DNA of 64,000 bases from Pseudomonas aylmerensis (GCF_001702265.1 NZ_MAUE01000045.1:310001-374000); one strand, 5' to 3'; shown: positions 7,938 through 16,927, counted from the first letter of the stretch. Notes: generated by a model from the letters alone, not told the origin. Translations and numbers: made by a program.

Positions 7938-9989
7938 TCAGAGAATCACTTCGCTATTACGCTCGGACTGCTTCAAAAAAGCCGCCAACTCCCGGGCCTG
8001 CAAGGGTTTGCTGTAGTGATAGCCCTGACCTTCATGACAGCCTTCGGAGATGATGTAGGCCTCCTGCTCAGCGGTTTCCACGCCTTCGGCGATCACTTGC
8101 ATGCCCAGGCTTTTGCCCAACTGGATGATGGCCCGCACGATGGTGGCATCGTCGTCATCGTCCAGCAGGTCCTGGACGAAGCTCTTGTCGATCTTGATTT
8201 TATCCAGCGGCAGGCTCTTGAGGTAGCTCAGGGATGAATAGCCGGTGCCGAAGTCATCGATCGCAATCAACGCCCCGGAACGGCGCAGGCTCAGCAAGTG
8301 CTGGGCGGCAGTGCTGATGTCTTCCATCAGGCCGGTCTCGGTGACTTCCAGTTCCAGGCTGCGCGGCGGAAGGCGGTAGATCTGCATCAGGTTGTTGACC
8401 ACCCGTGGCAGCTCGGCGTGGTGCAACTGCACGGTGGACAGGTTGACCGCCATGCGCAGGCCGACAAAGCCCAGGTCGTGCCATTCGCGCAACTGGCGGC
8501 AGGCCTGGTCCAGCACCCATTCACCAATCGGGATGATGGTGCCGTTCTGCTCCGCCAGCGGGATAAACAGGTCGGGCGGGACCAGGCCGTGTTCCGGGTG
8601 TTGCCAGCGGATCAGTGCTTCCACGCCGACCACGCGGTGGTCGCGGTAGCTGATCTGCGGCTGGTACACCAGGTGAAACTGGTCGCGACTGAGGGCGTCG
8701 CGCAGGTCTTTCTCCAGCTCGCGGCGGCGGCGCATTTCACTGTCGACGCTGGCGATATAGAACTGATAGCGGTTGCGCGAACGGCTCTTGGCCAGGGTCA
8801 TGGTCTGTTCGGCTTTCTGCAGTAACTTCTCGGTGCTGTCGCCATCTTCCGGGAACAACGTGATACCGATGGTGGCGCGCAGGCGGATTTCCTCGTGATC
8901 GAGGGCGAATTCCGCCTCCAGGTCATCGAGGATACTTTGCGCCAGCTCCGCGGCTTCGTAGGGCTGGTCGATATCGGCCTGCACCAGTGCGAACTGGTCG
9001 CCACCCAGGCGGGCCAGGGCACCGAGTCGGCCGCTGTGGGCGCGCAGGCGGTCGGCCAGGGCCAGCAGCAATTTGTCGCCGGCCTGATAGGTGAACTGTT
9101 CGTTGATGCTTTTGAAGTCATCGAGGCCCACGCACAACACCGCCACGCGGCGTTGGCGACGACCGGCGTCGATCAGGATTTTGTCCAGTTGCTCCTGCAG
9201 TTTCTGGCGATTCGGCAGGCCGGTGAGGAAGTCGTACTGGGCCATGCGCAGCAGGCTGCTTTCCGCTTCATGGCGCAGGTGGGTATTGCGTTCGATGGAT
9301 TCGAGCAATTGGTTGGCGGTATTGATCCACAGCCCCAGTTCGTTGCGCTCATGGCCCTTGAGCTGGGGGATCTTGTGCTCGCTGGGCCGGTCGGGGTTGA
9401 TCGAGGTCAGGTGTTCGATAATCCGCGACAACGGCTTGGTCAGCAGCCAGTGATAGACCAGGTACAGCACCAGGCCCATGGCCAGGGCGCGCAGCACCCC
9501 GGAAATGAAGATGATCACCGAGTTGACGATAAACCCCTGGCCATAGGTGGCGGTGTCGAGGGTGATACTGAGGTCGCCGTAATACTCGCTGTAGGGGCCT
9601 TTGCCGACCAGGGGCGTGGTGAAGGTGCGTTCCTGGCCCAGGATCAGGTCGGTCAGCCAGCGGCTGGGGGCCTGCTGCAGGGCGCGGCTCTTTTCCGCCA
9701 GCATGGTTTCGTTGGGGTGGCCGATGGAGGCCATGCGCACCGCGTCGTCCTGGAACAGCCCCTCGATGACCTGCATGCCCATCTCGCGGTCCAGGCTGTA
9801 GACGGCCTGCGTCGAGGGGTCGCGAAACATGTCGAGGATGCGCTGGGCATCGCCGGCCACGGCCTGGCGCGTCTTGTAGGCATCGAAAACGATCTGCGCC
9901 ACGCTCAGCGCCACGCCCACGATCAATGCCGACAGCAGCACAACCCGTAGCAACTTCACCGACAAGCTGTTCTTGAGTTCCAGCTTCAA
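7938..9989 (-). CDS. bifA: c-di-GMP phosphodiesterase BifA (degenerate GGDEF plus EAL)
   Basis: The 683-residue inner-membrane protein degrades the second messenger c-di-GMP and so favours motility over biofilm. Helix 1 spans about residues 12-34, a periplasmic sensor region follows to about 155, and helix 2 spans 155-180. A HAMP-like linker leads to the GGDEF domain (about 245-415), where the signature is GGDQF at 329-333. The EAL domain (about 430-675) is intact: VEALIRWQ, the NLS metal site, ETGLMED, DDFGTGYSS and EGVET. BifA of P. aeruginosa has the same GGDQF variant and lies next to sodB, as here. Confidence 0.93.
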   Translation of the reverse strand: MKLELKNSLSVKLLRVVLLSALIVGVALSVAQIVFDAYKTRQAVAGDAQRILDMFRDPSTQAVYSLDREMGMQVIEGLFQDDAVRMASIGHPNETMLAEKSRALQQAPSRWLTDLILGQERTFTTPLVGKGPYSEYYGDLSITLDTATYGQGFIVNSVIIFISGVLRALAMGLVLYLVYHWLLTKPLSRIIEHLTSINPDRPSEHKIPQLKGHERNELGLWINTANQLLESIERNTHLRHEAESSLLRMAQYDFLTGLPNRQKLQEQLDKILIDAGRRQRRVAVLCVGLDDFKSINEQFTYQAGDKLLLALADRLRAHSGRLGALARLGGDQFALVQADIDQPYEAAELAQSILDDLEAEFALDHEEIRLRATIGITLFPEDGDSTEKLLQKAEQTMTLAKSRSRNRYQFYIASVDSEMRRRRELEKDLRDALSRDQFHLVYQPQISYRDHRVVGVEALIRWQHPEHGLVPPDLFIPLAEQNGTIIPIGEWVLDQACRQLREWHDLGFVGLRMAVNLSTVQLHHAELPRVVNNLMQIYRLPPRSLELEVTETGLMEDISTAAQHLLSLRRSGALIAIDDFGTGYSSLSYLKSLPLDKIKIDKSFVQDLLDDDDDATIVRAIIQLGKSLGMQVIAEGVETAEQEAYIISEGCHEGQGYHYSKPLQARELAAFLKQSERNSEVIL

Positions 9990-10229
9990 AGGGTCATTCC
10001 TTGTTCCATGCGGGTGGCCTCAATATGCCATGAGTATTGGCAATCCCGTGAGGGCAGTCAAAGGGACATTGCGGCTGACGGTACTTTGCGGCGTTGAGGG
10101 AGCCAGGGGCGGGGGATGTTGGCGGGTGCGAGGGGAAATGGAAGGCGGTCAATCAGGCGAGTGACGGGGACGGGGAGGGGCTGCGTTTTTCGCCTCCCTG
10201 GAAGCCCAGGGAAGCGAGCGCTGCGGCCT

Positions 10230-10409
10230 TTACCCGGCTGGTACCTGGTTTGGGTTGTCTCTCTGGGCGTTTGACATGGATTGAGACAGCGACGCGATTA
10301 CGCTCGTTGCCACTCCTATAGCTTGCATCCCACCTCCTATCACCACCGGGGCGAGGGTTGTGGCCAGGGGGATAACTGCAGCTGCTGCACCTACTCCTGC
10401 GATTGCCAT
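10230..10409 (-). CDS. Small hydrophobic glycine/alanine-rich peptide, 59 residues
   Basis: The predicted peptide begins MAIAGVGAAAAVIPLATT and is almost wholly hydrophobic to residue 42, with glycine pairs (VVIGGGMQAIGVATSV). A short polar tail follows (SNAQRDNPNQVPAG). GGAG lies 9 bases before the ATG at 10409, so translation is plausible. It could form one or two membrane helices, like small holin-, toxin- or bacteriocin-type peptides, but no family is recognised. It stands alone between bifA and the sodB terminator. A second overlapping frame (10153-10527) looks non-coding. Confidence 0.45.
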   Translation of the reverse strand: MAIAGVGAAAAVIPLATTLAPVVIGGGMQAIGVATSVIASLSQSMSNAQRDNPNQVPAG

Positions 10410-10524
10410 GATTACACTCTCCAACATCAATCAAGAGGGACATTCCTCCTGCCGCCTGGGTGGTCACTGCGTGTCGTTGAGTTCCATGGAGCTTTGCCTG
10501 CCCTTGCGCTTGAACCAACGGCCA

Positions 10525-10555
10525 CAAAAAAGCCCGGCACAGGGCCGGGCTTTTT
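10525..10555 (-). terminator. Rho-independent terminator of sodB
   Basis: AAAAAAGCCCGGC and GCCGGGCTTTTT form a strong stem with a short loop, 17 bases after the sodB stop. It is symmetrical enough to act from both sides. Confidence 0.88.
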
Positions 10556-10571
10556 CTACTGCAAGGGTTGC

Positions 10572-11168
10572 TTAGGCAGTGAAGGTCTTGCCTTCGAACT
10601 GCTCAGCCACGAACTTCCAGTTGACCAGGTTCCAGAACGCTTCCACATACTTTGGACGCACGTTGCGGTAGTCGATGTAGTAGGCGTGTTCCCAGACGTC
10701 GCAGGTCAGCAGCGGGGTGTCGCCGTTGGTCAGCGGGTTGCCGGCGCCGATGGTGCTGGCCAGGGCCAGGGAACCGTCAGCCTTTTTCACCAGCCAGCCC
10801 CAACCGGAACCGAAGGTGCCGACGGACGTCTTGGTGAACTCTTCCTTGAACTTGTCGAACGAACCGAAGGCTGCGTTGATGGCTTCAGCCAGTGCGCCGG
10901 TCGGTTGGCCACCGGCGTTTGGCGCCAGGCAGTTCCAGTAGAAGGTGTGGTTCCAGACCTGAGCGGCGTTGTTGAAGATGCCGCCCGAAGAGGATTTGAC
11001 GATCTCTTCCAGGGTCTTGCCTTCGAACTCGGTGCCAGGCACCAGGTTGTTCAGGTTCACGACATAGGTGTTGTGGTGCTTGTCGTGGTGGTATTCCAAG
11101 GTTTCCTTGGAGATGTGCGGCTGCAGGGCATCGTGTGCGTAGGGCAGCGGCGGCAATTCGAAAGCCAT
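10572..11168 (-). CDS. sodB: Iron superoxide dismutase
   Basis: The 198-residue cytosolic enzyme converts superoxide to oxygen and hydrogen peroxide. Family metal ligands are visible in EYHHDKHHNTYVVNL, VWNHTFYWNCL and DVWEHAYYIDY; these supply the three His and one Asp ligands. The length and the start MAFELPPLPYAHDAL are typical of the Fe-type enzyme of pseudomonads. The ATG at 11168 follows AGGAGAATC. It is a monocistronic gene with its own terminator. Confidence 0.96.
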   Translation of the reverse strand: MAFELPPLPYAHDALQPHISKETLEYHHDKHHNTYVVNLNNLVPGTEFEGKTLEEIVKSSSGGIFNNAAQVWNHTFYWNCLAPNAGGQPTGALAEAINAAFGSFDKFKEEFTKTSVGTFGSGWGWLVKKADGSLALASTIGAGNPLTNGDTPLLTCDVWEHAYYIDYRNVRPKYVEAFWNLVNWKFVAEQFEGKTFTA

Positions 11169-11346
11169 GATGATTCTCCTAATCAGGTCAGTTGCGGTGA
11201 GCGCAAGGCCGATCACGGGCGGCCAAACAAGCGCCGGGGAGTTTGTACTCTTTGCGGCGCAGGGTCCGGATCATAGCACCGGGGGTGCGGCAAAACCACG
11301 CAACAACTGTGTGGGATAGAGGTTCCAGAGCGTTTTGGAATATTCC

Positions 11347-11946
11347 TCAAGCGCTGATCAATTGGTAGGCCACGCTGAACATCATCACCGCCACCAACAG
11401 GTCCAGCAGACGCCACGTCGCCGGGCGTGCCAGCCATGGCGCCAACCAGGCCGCGCCGAGTGCCAGCGTGGCGAACCACAGGAATGAAGCACTGGCGGCG
11501 CCGGCCACGTAGGCGCCCGGTTCGGTTTGTTGAGCGCCCAATGAGCCGATCAGCAGCACCGTGTCCAGGTACACGTGGGGGTTGAGCAATGTCACGGCCA
11601 GGGCGCTGAGCAATACCGCGCGTAACGAGCGCATCTTGACGTGATTGCCTTGCTCCAGGCTTTGCCTGGAAAACGCCCGACGCAGCGCCAATGTGCCGTA
11701 CCACAACAGGAATGCCGCGCCGCCCCAGCGGGCGATGGCCAGCAGCAGCGGGTTTTGCGCGAGCACCGTGGCCAGGCCGAAGACACCGGCCGCAACCAGG
11801 ATGGCATCGCACACGATGCAGAGCGCTGCTACGGGCAGGTGATGTTCGCGGCGCAGGCTTTGCGCGAGGACAAAGGCGTTCTGCGTCCCGATCGCCATGA
11901 TCAGGCCGAGCGCCACCAACAGGCCATTCAGATAGCTTTGCCACAT
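11347..11946 (-). CDS. LysE/ArgO-family amino acid exporter
   Basis: The 199-residue protein has about six hydrophobic helices and LysE-family landmarks: GLIMAIGTQNAFVL near the N-terminus and LNPHVYLDTVLLIG in the middle. Family members export basic amino acids such as arginine or lysine. It is separated by 5 bases from the upstream ACT-domain gene and so shares its transcript. The operon is divergent from argP, the LysR regulator that activates argO in E. coli, which supports arginine or lysine export here. Confidence 0.88.
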   Translation of the reverse strand: MWQSYLNGLLVALGLIMAIGTQNAFVLAQSLRREHHLPVAALCIVCDAILVAAGVFGLATVLAQNPLLLAIARWGGAAFLLWYGTLALRRAFSRQSLEQGNHVKMRSLRAVLLSALAVTLLNPHVYLDTVLLIGSLGAQQTEPGAYVAGAASASFLWFATLALGAAWLAPWLARPATWRLLDLLVAVMMFSVAYQLISA

Positions 11947-11951
11947 ACGCT

Positions 11952-12353
11952 TTACTCCGCGTCCGTCGCCAACTGGCGCAGTACATTCATGGCGCGCTCG
12001 GCATCCGCGCGGCCGACAAACAGGTGATCGTGGTAGTAGCCGGCGATCACGTTGCAACTGATCCCGGCCTTGCCCAGGGCGCTGGCAAACGCGGCAGTCA
12101 GGCCCACGGCTTCGAGCGCCGAGTGCACATTCAAGGTGATCCACGCCGCCACATAGTCGAAGGCCAATCCAGCCGTTTCGGCCTGCTGGCGTTCCAGGAT
12201 CAGCGTCAGGCCTTCCTGCTCGCGGAAGCTGCCGATCACCTCGCAACCCGCGGGGATGCGGTGATCGGGCAAGGTGCAGAACACGTAGTCACCCTCGTTC
12301 AGGTGCGGGCTCATGCTGCGCAACAGTGTTGCCAGGGCGGTTTCGCCGGCCAT
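11952..12353 (-). CDS. ACT-domain protein, 133 residues
   Basis: The protein appears to carry two ACT-like modules, with SFREQEGLTLILERQQAE in the first and LNVHSALEAVGLTAAFASALGKAGISCNVIAGYYHDHLFV in the second half. ACT domains bind amino acids and regulate enzymes or transporters. It is the first gene of an operon with the LysE exporter and is divergent from argP, which suggests a sensing role in basic amino acid homeostasis. That role is inference. The ATG at 12353 has AGGAAACC just upstream. Confidence 0.8.
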   Translation of the reverse strand: MAGETALATLLRSMSPHLNEGDYVFCTLPDHRIPAGCEVIGSFREQEGLTLILERQQAETAGLAFDYVAAWITLNVHSALEAVGLTAAFASALGKAGISCNVIAGYYHDHLFVGRADAERAMNVLRQLATDAE

Positions 12354-12452
12354 GGGAGGTTTCCTTATAAAGAGGGAAGCGATGCTGGCTATTCTCATGG
12401 CGCAGGCTGTATAAGAAAAACCAATATTGCTGATCGCTCATTAGAGAAACTG

Positions 12453-13349
12453 ATGTTCGACTATAAATTGCTCTCCGCCCTGGCGGCGGTGGTGGAACAG
12501 GCCGGCTTCGAGCGCGGCGCACAAGTGCTGGGGCTGTCGCAGTCAGCGATTTCCCAGCGGATCAAATTGCTTGAGGCACGCATCGGCCAGCCGGTGCTGG
12601 TACGGGCCACGCCGCCGACGCCCACGGATGTCGGGCGGCGGCTGCTCAACCATGTGCAGCAGGTGCGGCTGCTGGAGCGCGATCTGCAGAGCCAGGTGCC
12701 GGCGCTGGACGAGGAGGGCATGCCCGAACGTCTGCGCATCGCGCTGAATGCCGACAGCCTGGCGACCTGGTGGGCCGAGGCGGTCAGCGGGTTTTGTGCC
12801 GAGCAGCACTTGTTGCTGGACCTGGTGGTGGAAGACCAGACCGTCGGCCTCAAGCGCATGCGTGCCGGCGAAGTGGCCGCCTGCATCTGCGCCAGCGAGC
12901 GCCCGGTGGCCGGTGCGCGCAGCCTGTTGCTCGGTGCCATGCGCTATCGGGCGTTGGCCAGCCCGGCATTTATTGCGCGGCATTTTCCTGCGGGCGTACG
13001 CGCCGACCAGTTGGCGCGCACGCCCGCGCTGGTGTTTGGCCCGGATGATTTTTTGCAGCATCGCTACCTGGCGTCCCTCGGTGTGGACGGCGGTTTCGAA
13101 CACCATTTATGCCCCTCGTCCGAAGGCTTTATCCGCCTCACTGAAGCCGGGCTTGGCTGGGGCCTGGTGCCGGAATTGCAGGTGCGCGACCAGTTGGAAC
13201 GGGGCGTGCTGGTGGAGTTATTGCCAGATAAGCCCATTGATGTGCCGTTGTACTGGCATCATTGGCGCAGTGGCGGGCAGCTGTTGGGCCTGCTGACTGA
13301 CCATCTGGCCCAGGCATGTGGGCAATGGTTGGTGCCCTATCAGCAGTAG
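12453..13349 (+). CDS. argP: LysR-type regulator ArgP (IciA)
   Basis: The 298-residue protein has the LysR helix-turn-helix at its N-terminus (LSALAAVVEQAGFERGAQVLGLSQSAISQRIK). This variant, with FERGAQVLGLSQSAISQRIKLLE, is characteristic of ArgP. An effector-binding domain follows from about residue 90. In E. coli ArgP activates the arginine exporter argO when arginine is present and responds oppositely to lysine. The gene lies head to head with the ACT-LysE operon, leaving a 99-bp shared promoter region. Confidence 0.9.
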   Translation: MFDYKLLSALAAVVEQAGFERGAQVLGLSQSAISQRIKLLEARIGQPVLVRATPPTPTDVGRRLLNHVQQVRLLERDLQSQVPALDEEGMPERLRIALNADSLATWWAEAVSGFCAEQHLLLDLVVEDQTVGLKRMRAGEVAACICASERPVAGARSLLLGAMRYRALASPAFIARHFPAGVRADQLARTPALVFGPDDFLQHRYLASLGVDGGFEHHLCPSSEGFIRLTEAGLGWGLVPELQVRDQLERGVLVELLPDKPIDVPLYWHHWRSGGQLLGLLTDHLAQACGQWLVPYQQ

Positions 13350-13354
13350 CTGGC

Positions 13355-13431
13355 GTCAAGTTGCAAGCTGCAAGAGAAAAGCTTGCAGATCGTATTTAAT
13401 TTGCAACTGATAGCTTGAAGCTTGCAGTTGC
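13355..13431. repeat. Short direct and inverted GCTTGCAG repeats
   Basis: CTGCAAG at 13368-13374 pairs with CTTGCAG at 13382-13388, and further copies of TTGCAA and CTTGCAG recur to 13427. The hairpin could end argP transcription, but there is no clean T-run. Confidence 0.45.
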
Positions 13432-13447
13432 ATCCGTAGGAGGCTCC

Positions 13448-14446
13448 ATGAAAGTTCTGGTCACCGGCGCAAGCGGCTTCATCGGCGGGCGCTTTGCGCG
13501 TTTCGCCCTGGAGCAGGGCCTGGACGTGCGGGTCAACGGGCGACGCGCCGAGGGTGTGGAACACCTGGTCAGGCGCGGCGCCGAGTTTATCCAGGGTGAT
13601 TTGAATGATGCCGACCTGGTGCGCGACCTGTGCCGCGATGTCGAAGCCGTGGTGCATTGCGCCGGCGCCGTCGGGCTGTGGGGCAAATATCAGGATTTTC
13701 ACCAGGGCAATGTGCTGGTCACGGAAAACGTGGTCGAGGCGTGCCTCAAGCAACAGGTCGGGCGCCTGGTGCACCTGTCCTCGCCGTCGATCTACTTCGA
13801 TGGGCGCGACCATCTCGGGCTGACCGAAGAGCAAGTGCCCAAGCGCTTCAAGCATCCGTATGCCGCGACCAAATACCTGGCGGAGCAAAAAGTCTTCGGT
13901 GCCCAAGAATTCGGCCTCGAAGTCATCGCGCTGCGCCCGCGTTTTGTGACCGGCGCCGGCGACATGAGCATTTTCCCGCGCCTGCTGAAAATGCAGCGCA
14001 AGAACCGCCTGGCCATCGTCGGCGACGGCCTCAACAAGGTCGATTTCACCAGCGTACACAACCTCAACGAAGCGCTGCTTGGCAGTTTGCTCGCGCCCGG
14101 TTCGGCGTTGGGCAGGGCCTACAACATCAGCAACGGCACTCCGGTGCCGGTGTGGGATGTGGTGAATTACGTCATGCGCCAAATGCAGTTGCCCCAAGTG
14201 ACGCGTTATCGCTCCTACGGCCTGTCCTACAGCGTCGCCGCGCTCAATGAAGCCTTCTGCGCGATGTGGCCGGGTCGACCGGAACCGGCGTTGTCGCGCT
14301 TGGGCATGCAGGTCATGAACAAAGATTTCACCCTCGACATCAGCCGCGCCAGGCATTATCTGGACTACGAGCCCAAGGTCAGCCTGTGGACTGCCCTCGA
14401 CGAGTTCTGCAGCTGGTGGAAGGCCCAGGAACCGGGGTTGAAGTAA
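13448..14446 (+). CDS. NAD(P)-dependent epimerase/dehydratase (extended SDR)
   Basis: The 332-residue protein starts with the nucleotide-binding motif VTGASGFIGG at residues 5-14 and has the active-site YAATK, with a serine-rich strand (HLSSPSIYFDG) before it. It is an extended short-chain dehydrogenase of the sugar-nucleotide epimerase or 3-beta-hydroxysteroid type. P. aeruginosa has a related oxidoreductase near argP, but no substrate is known to me. TAGGAGG is well placed before the ATG at 13448. Confidence 0.85.
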   Translation: MKVLVTGASGFIGGRFARFALEQGLDVRVNGRRAEGVEHLVRRGAEFIQGDLNDADLVRDLCRDVEAVVHCAGAVGLWGKYQDFHQGNVLVTENVVEACLKQQVGRLVHLSSPSIYFDGRDHLGLTEEQVPKRFKHPYAATKYLAEQKVFGAQEFGLEVIALRPRFVTGAGDMSIFPRLLKMQRKNRLAIVGDGLNKVDFTSVHNLNEALLGSLLAPGSALGRAYNISNGTPVPVWDVVNYVMRQMQLPQVTRYRSYGLSYSVAALNEAFCAMWPGRPEPALSRLGMQVMNKDFTLDISRARHYLDYEPKVSLWTALDEFCSWWKAQEPGLK

Positions 14447-14573
14447 GCTCACAACCAGCAACACATCGGGAACCGAATTCGTGGTTCCGGGTCGATCAGT
14501 GCGGCGGGCCTGCGGTTTATACTCCCCACGCTCGGCTCCCCCGCTAGCCACCTCACCGATTCAGGGTTGATTC

Positions 14574-15419
14574 ATGCGCAACGATGCCAACGACGACTTC
14601 GACAACGTTCCCAGCCTGCGGGCCGATCACGGGGATGACGATGATTTCGAACCGACTCCCGCCACTTCGGTGCGCTCGCGCAACACGCCCGTGGTCAAGG
14701 TCAAGAGCGCCAGCACCGGCCCGTTGTGGGCATTGATCGGCGCCCTGCTGATCGCCTTCGCCGGCCTGGCGTGGTGGAGCTTCCAGCAGATCTCATTGAT
14801 GGGCCAGCAACTGGTAGCCACCCAGGAAAGCTTTGCGCGCATCAGCGAAGAAGCCGCAGGGCGGCTGCAGGATATTTCCGGCAAGGTCGTGGCCAGCGAG
14901 GCCAGCGTGAACAACGGCAGCGAAGCGCTCAAATTGCAGATCAAGCAGCTGGAAACCCAGTTGCTGGAGCAGGGCAAGCAGCAAGTGGGCGTGGCCGGCC
15001 AGGCCACCGAGCTGGACAAACGCCTGGCACAGATGACCGCGAGCACCACCGACCTGTCCAACGCCAACACCCGGCTGCAAGGCCAGGTGCAAGCGCTGAC
15101 CGACGCAGTGGCGACGCTCAAGGCGGCGCAGGGCGATGCCGGCAAGCGTGATGCCGAAATCAAGGAGCTCGCTGCGGACGTCGCGGCGCTGAAAAAGCAG
15201 GGCAACCCGAGCGCCGCCATCGCGCGTATCGAGCAGGACCTGGTGGTGCTCAAGAGTGCCCAGGACAATCAGCCGGCCAACAGCGATGCGCCGACCAATA
15301 AAGAGTTCGACGTGTTCCGCATCCAGACCACGCGCAACATCACCACCCTGCAGAGCCAGGTGCAGAACCTGAACCAGCGCCTCAACGCGCCGGCGACTGC
15401 CACACCGCTCGGCCAGTAA
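14574..15419 (+). CDS. Membrane-anchored coiled-coil protein, unknown function
   Basis: The 281-residue protein has an acidic cytosolic head (NDANDDFDNVPSLRADHGDD) and one membrane helix at about residues 47-68. A long periplasmic segment follows, predicted as coiled coil over about 75-235, with many Gln, Ala, Leu and Lys. The tail is a Pro/Ala-rich stretch. The layout suggests a bitopic scaffold or cell-envelope protein. I recognise no catalytic motif. It follows the SDR gene after 127 bases with its own likely promoter. Confidence 0.75.
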   Translation: MRNDANDDFDNVPSLRADHGDDDDFEPTPATSVRSRNTPVVKVKSASTGPLWALIGALLIAFAGLAWWSFQQISLMGQQLVATQESFARISEEAAGRLQDISGKVVASEASVNNGSEALKLQIKQLETQLLEQGKQQVGVAGQATELDKRLAQMTASTTDLSNANTRLQGQVQALTDAVATLKAAQGDAGKRDAEIKELAADVAALKKQGNPSAAIARIEQDLVVLKSAQDNQPANSDAPTNKEFDVFRIQTTRNITTLQSQVQNLNQRLNAPATATPLGQ

Positions 15420-15559
15420 AGACCACCAGGGCTGGTCGGTTGTGAAGCGGTTAAAACTGTAGGAACGGGCTTGCCAGCGATGGCGGTGCACCAGGGACCC
15501 GCCACCCTGCAGGCTACCCGGTCCCCACCGTCCATGCATGGGCTGATGGCTACCTCCGT

Positions 15560-15583
15560 AAATGTCACCACTTGGTGACATTT
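15560..15583. promoter_or_regulatory. Operator palindrome upstream of the AGE isomerase
   Basis: AAATGTCACC at 15560-15569 and GGTGACATTT at 15574-15583 are perfect 10-bp arms around ACTT. The same palindrome occurs before gtsA. In both places TGTTTARACTCC follows exactly 36 bases after the palindrome (here 15619-15630), so it is probably part of a shared regulated promoter. Confidence 0.7.
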
Positions 15584-15645
15584 CCCTTCCCCTTCGTTAC
15601 TTGCCCGTCCTTCACCCTTGTTTAGACTCCGGTCATCCCACAAAA

Positions 15646-15653
15646 AACAATAA
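15646..15653 (+). promoter_or_regulatory. CA motif (possible Hfq/Crc site) in the isomerase leader
   Basis: AACAATAA fits the AAYAAYAA consensus recognised by Hfq with Crc in Pseudomonas. It overlaps the region just before the ribosome site AAGGG of the isomerase gene, where binding would block translation. Confidence 0.5.
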
Positions 15654-15662
15654 GGGCCACCC

Positions 15663-16922
15663 ATGACCACGCAACCACTGCCTGCCAGCAGTTGGCTGAA
15701 TGCACCTGCCCATCACGCCTGGCTTGCCGCTGAAGGCCAGCGCCTGCTGACATTCGCCAAGGCCTCTCGCCTGCCCGAGGGTTTTGGCAACCTGGACGAC
15801 AACGGCCAACTGCCGGCCAACGCCCACGCCGAAACCATGAACACCGCGCGCATGACCCACAGCTTCGCCATGGCCCATGCCCAGGGCCTGCCGGGCTATG
15901 CCGAACTCGTCGAGCACGGTGTCGCGGCCCTGAGCGGCCCGCTGCGCGACAGCGAGCACGGTGGCTGGTTCGCAGCGCCCGGTGCCCTCGATGGCAACCG
16001 TGGCAAGGCCGCCTACCTGCATGCGTTTGTCGCCCTGGCCGCCAGCTCGGCGGTGGTGGCCGGTGCTCCGGGTGCACAGACCTTGTTGAACGACGCGATC
16101 CACATCATCGAGCAGTTTTTCTGGAGCGAAGAAGAGGGCGTGATGCTCGAGTCCTTCGCCCAGGACTGGAGCGGTGTCGAAGCCTACCGCGGCGCCAACA
16201 GCAACATGCACGCCACCGAGGCCTTTCTCGCCCTGGCCGATGTCACCGGCGACACCCGCTGGCTTGACCGCGCCTTGCGCATCGTCGAGCGGGTTATCCA
16301 CACCCACGCCGCCGGCAACCAGTTCATGGTCATCGAGCATTTCGACGCGCATTGGCAAGCGTTGCTCGGCTACAACGAAGACAACCCCGCCGATGGCTTC
16401 CGCCCCTACGGCATCACTCCCGGCCATGGTTTTGAATGGGCGCGGCTGGTGCTGCACCTGGAAGCTGCACGCCTGTTGGCCGGGCTGGCCACGCCGGACT
16501 GGCTGGTGAGCGATGCCAGGGGGCTGTTCGCCAGCGCCTGCGAATATGCCTGGGCCGTGGATGGCGCGCCGGGCATCGTCTACACCCTGGACTGGAACCT
16601 GCGCCCGGTGGTGCGCGAACGCCTGCACTGGACCCACGCCGAAGCCAGCGCGGCCGCCCAGGCCTTGCTCAAGCGCACGGGCGAACTGCATTTCGAAATC
16701 TGGTACCGACGTTTCTGGGAATTTTGCGAAACCCACTTCATCGACCGTGTCCACGGCAGTTGGCACCACGAACTCAACCCGCATAACCAACCCAGCAGCA
16801 CGATCTGGGGCGGCAAGCCGGACCTGTACCATGCCTGGCAAGCGGTATTGCTGCCTGCGCTCCCGTTGGCGCCAAGCATGGCCAGTGCCATCGGGGCTGG
16901 GCGCTATGTCACCAAGTGGTGA
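15663..16922 (+). CDS. AGE-family sugar isomerase, probable D-mannose isomerase
   Basis: The 419-residue cytosolic protein belongs to the N-acylglucosamine 2-epimerase family and folds as an alpha/alpha barrel. Family landmarks are TARMTHSFAMAHAQG, HGGWFAAPG, RGANSNMHATEAFLALAD, ITPGHGFEWARL and WHHELNPHNQPSS, which supply active-site His and Arg residues. The mannose isomerase/YihS subgroup converts mannose to fructose. It sits just upstream of the gts glucose/mannose transporter and shares a promoter design with gtsA, which supports a hexose role. The palindrome of gtsA overlaps its stop codon. Confidence 0.85.
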   Translation: MTTQPLPASSWLNAPAHHAWLAAEGQRLLTFAKASRLPEGFGNLDDNGQLPANAHAETMNTARMTHSFAMAHAQGLPGYAELVEHGVAALSGPLRDSEHGGWFAAPGALDGNRGKAAYLHAFVALAASSAVVAGAPGAQTLLNDAIHIIEQFFWSEEEGVMLESFAQDWSGVEAYRGANSNMHATEAFLALADVTGDTRWLDRALRIVERVIHTHAAGNQFMVIEHFDAHWQALLGYNEDNPADGFRPYGITPGHGFEWARLVLHLEAARLLAGLATPDWLVSDARGLFASACEYAWAVDGAPGIVYTLDWNLRPVVRERLHWTHAEASAAAQALLKRTGELHFEIWYRRFWEFCETHFIDRVHGSWHHELNPHNQPSSTIWGGKPDLYHAWQAVLLPALPLAPSMASAIGAGRYVTKW

Positions 16923-16927
16923 CATTT
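16906..16927. promoter_or_regulatory. Operator palindrome upstream of gtsA
   Basis: ATGTCACC and GGTGACAT are perfect arms around AAGT, overlapping the stop of the isomerase gene. As before the isomerase, TGTTTAAACTCC starts 36 bases downstream (16963-16974), and CCCTTTGTTACCTGC lies between. A further inverted repeat, GTTTAAAACAT/ATGTTTAAAC, spans 16949-16971. Confidence 0.7.

Noticed and set aside
10153..10527. Alternative 124-codon frame overlapping the hydrophobic peptide gene
   Set aside because: It has unusual composition (many Arg, Ser and Cys), extends into the terminator of sodB and lacks conserved character. The 59-residue frame has the better ribosome site.
15455..15540. Another REPIN upstream of the isomerase palindrome
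   Set aside because: GGGCTTGCCAGCGATGGCGG resembles a REP half, but no matching inverted arm is present nearby. It is at most a decayed remnant.
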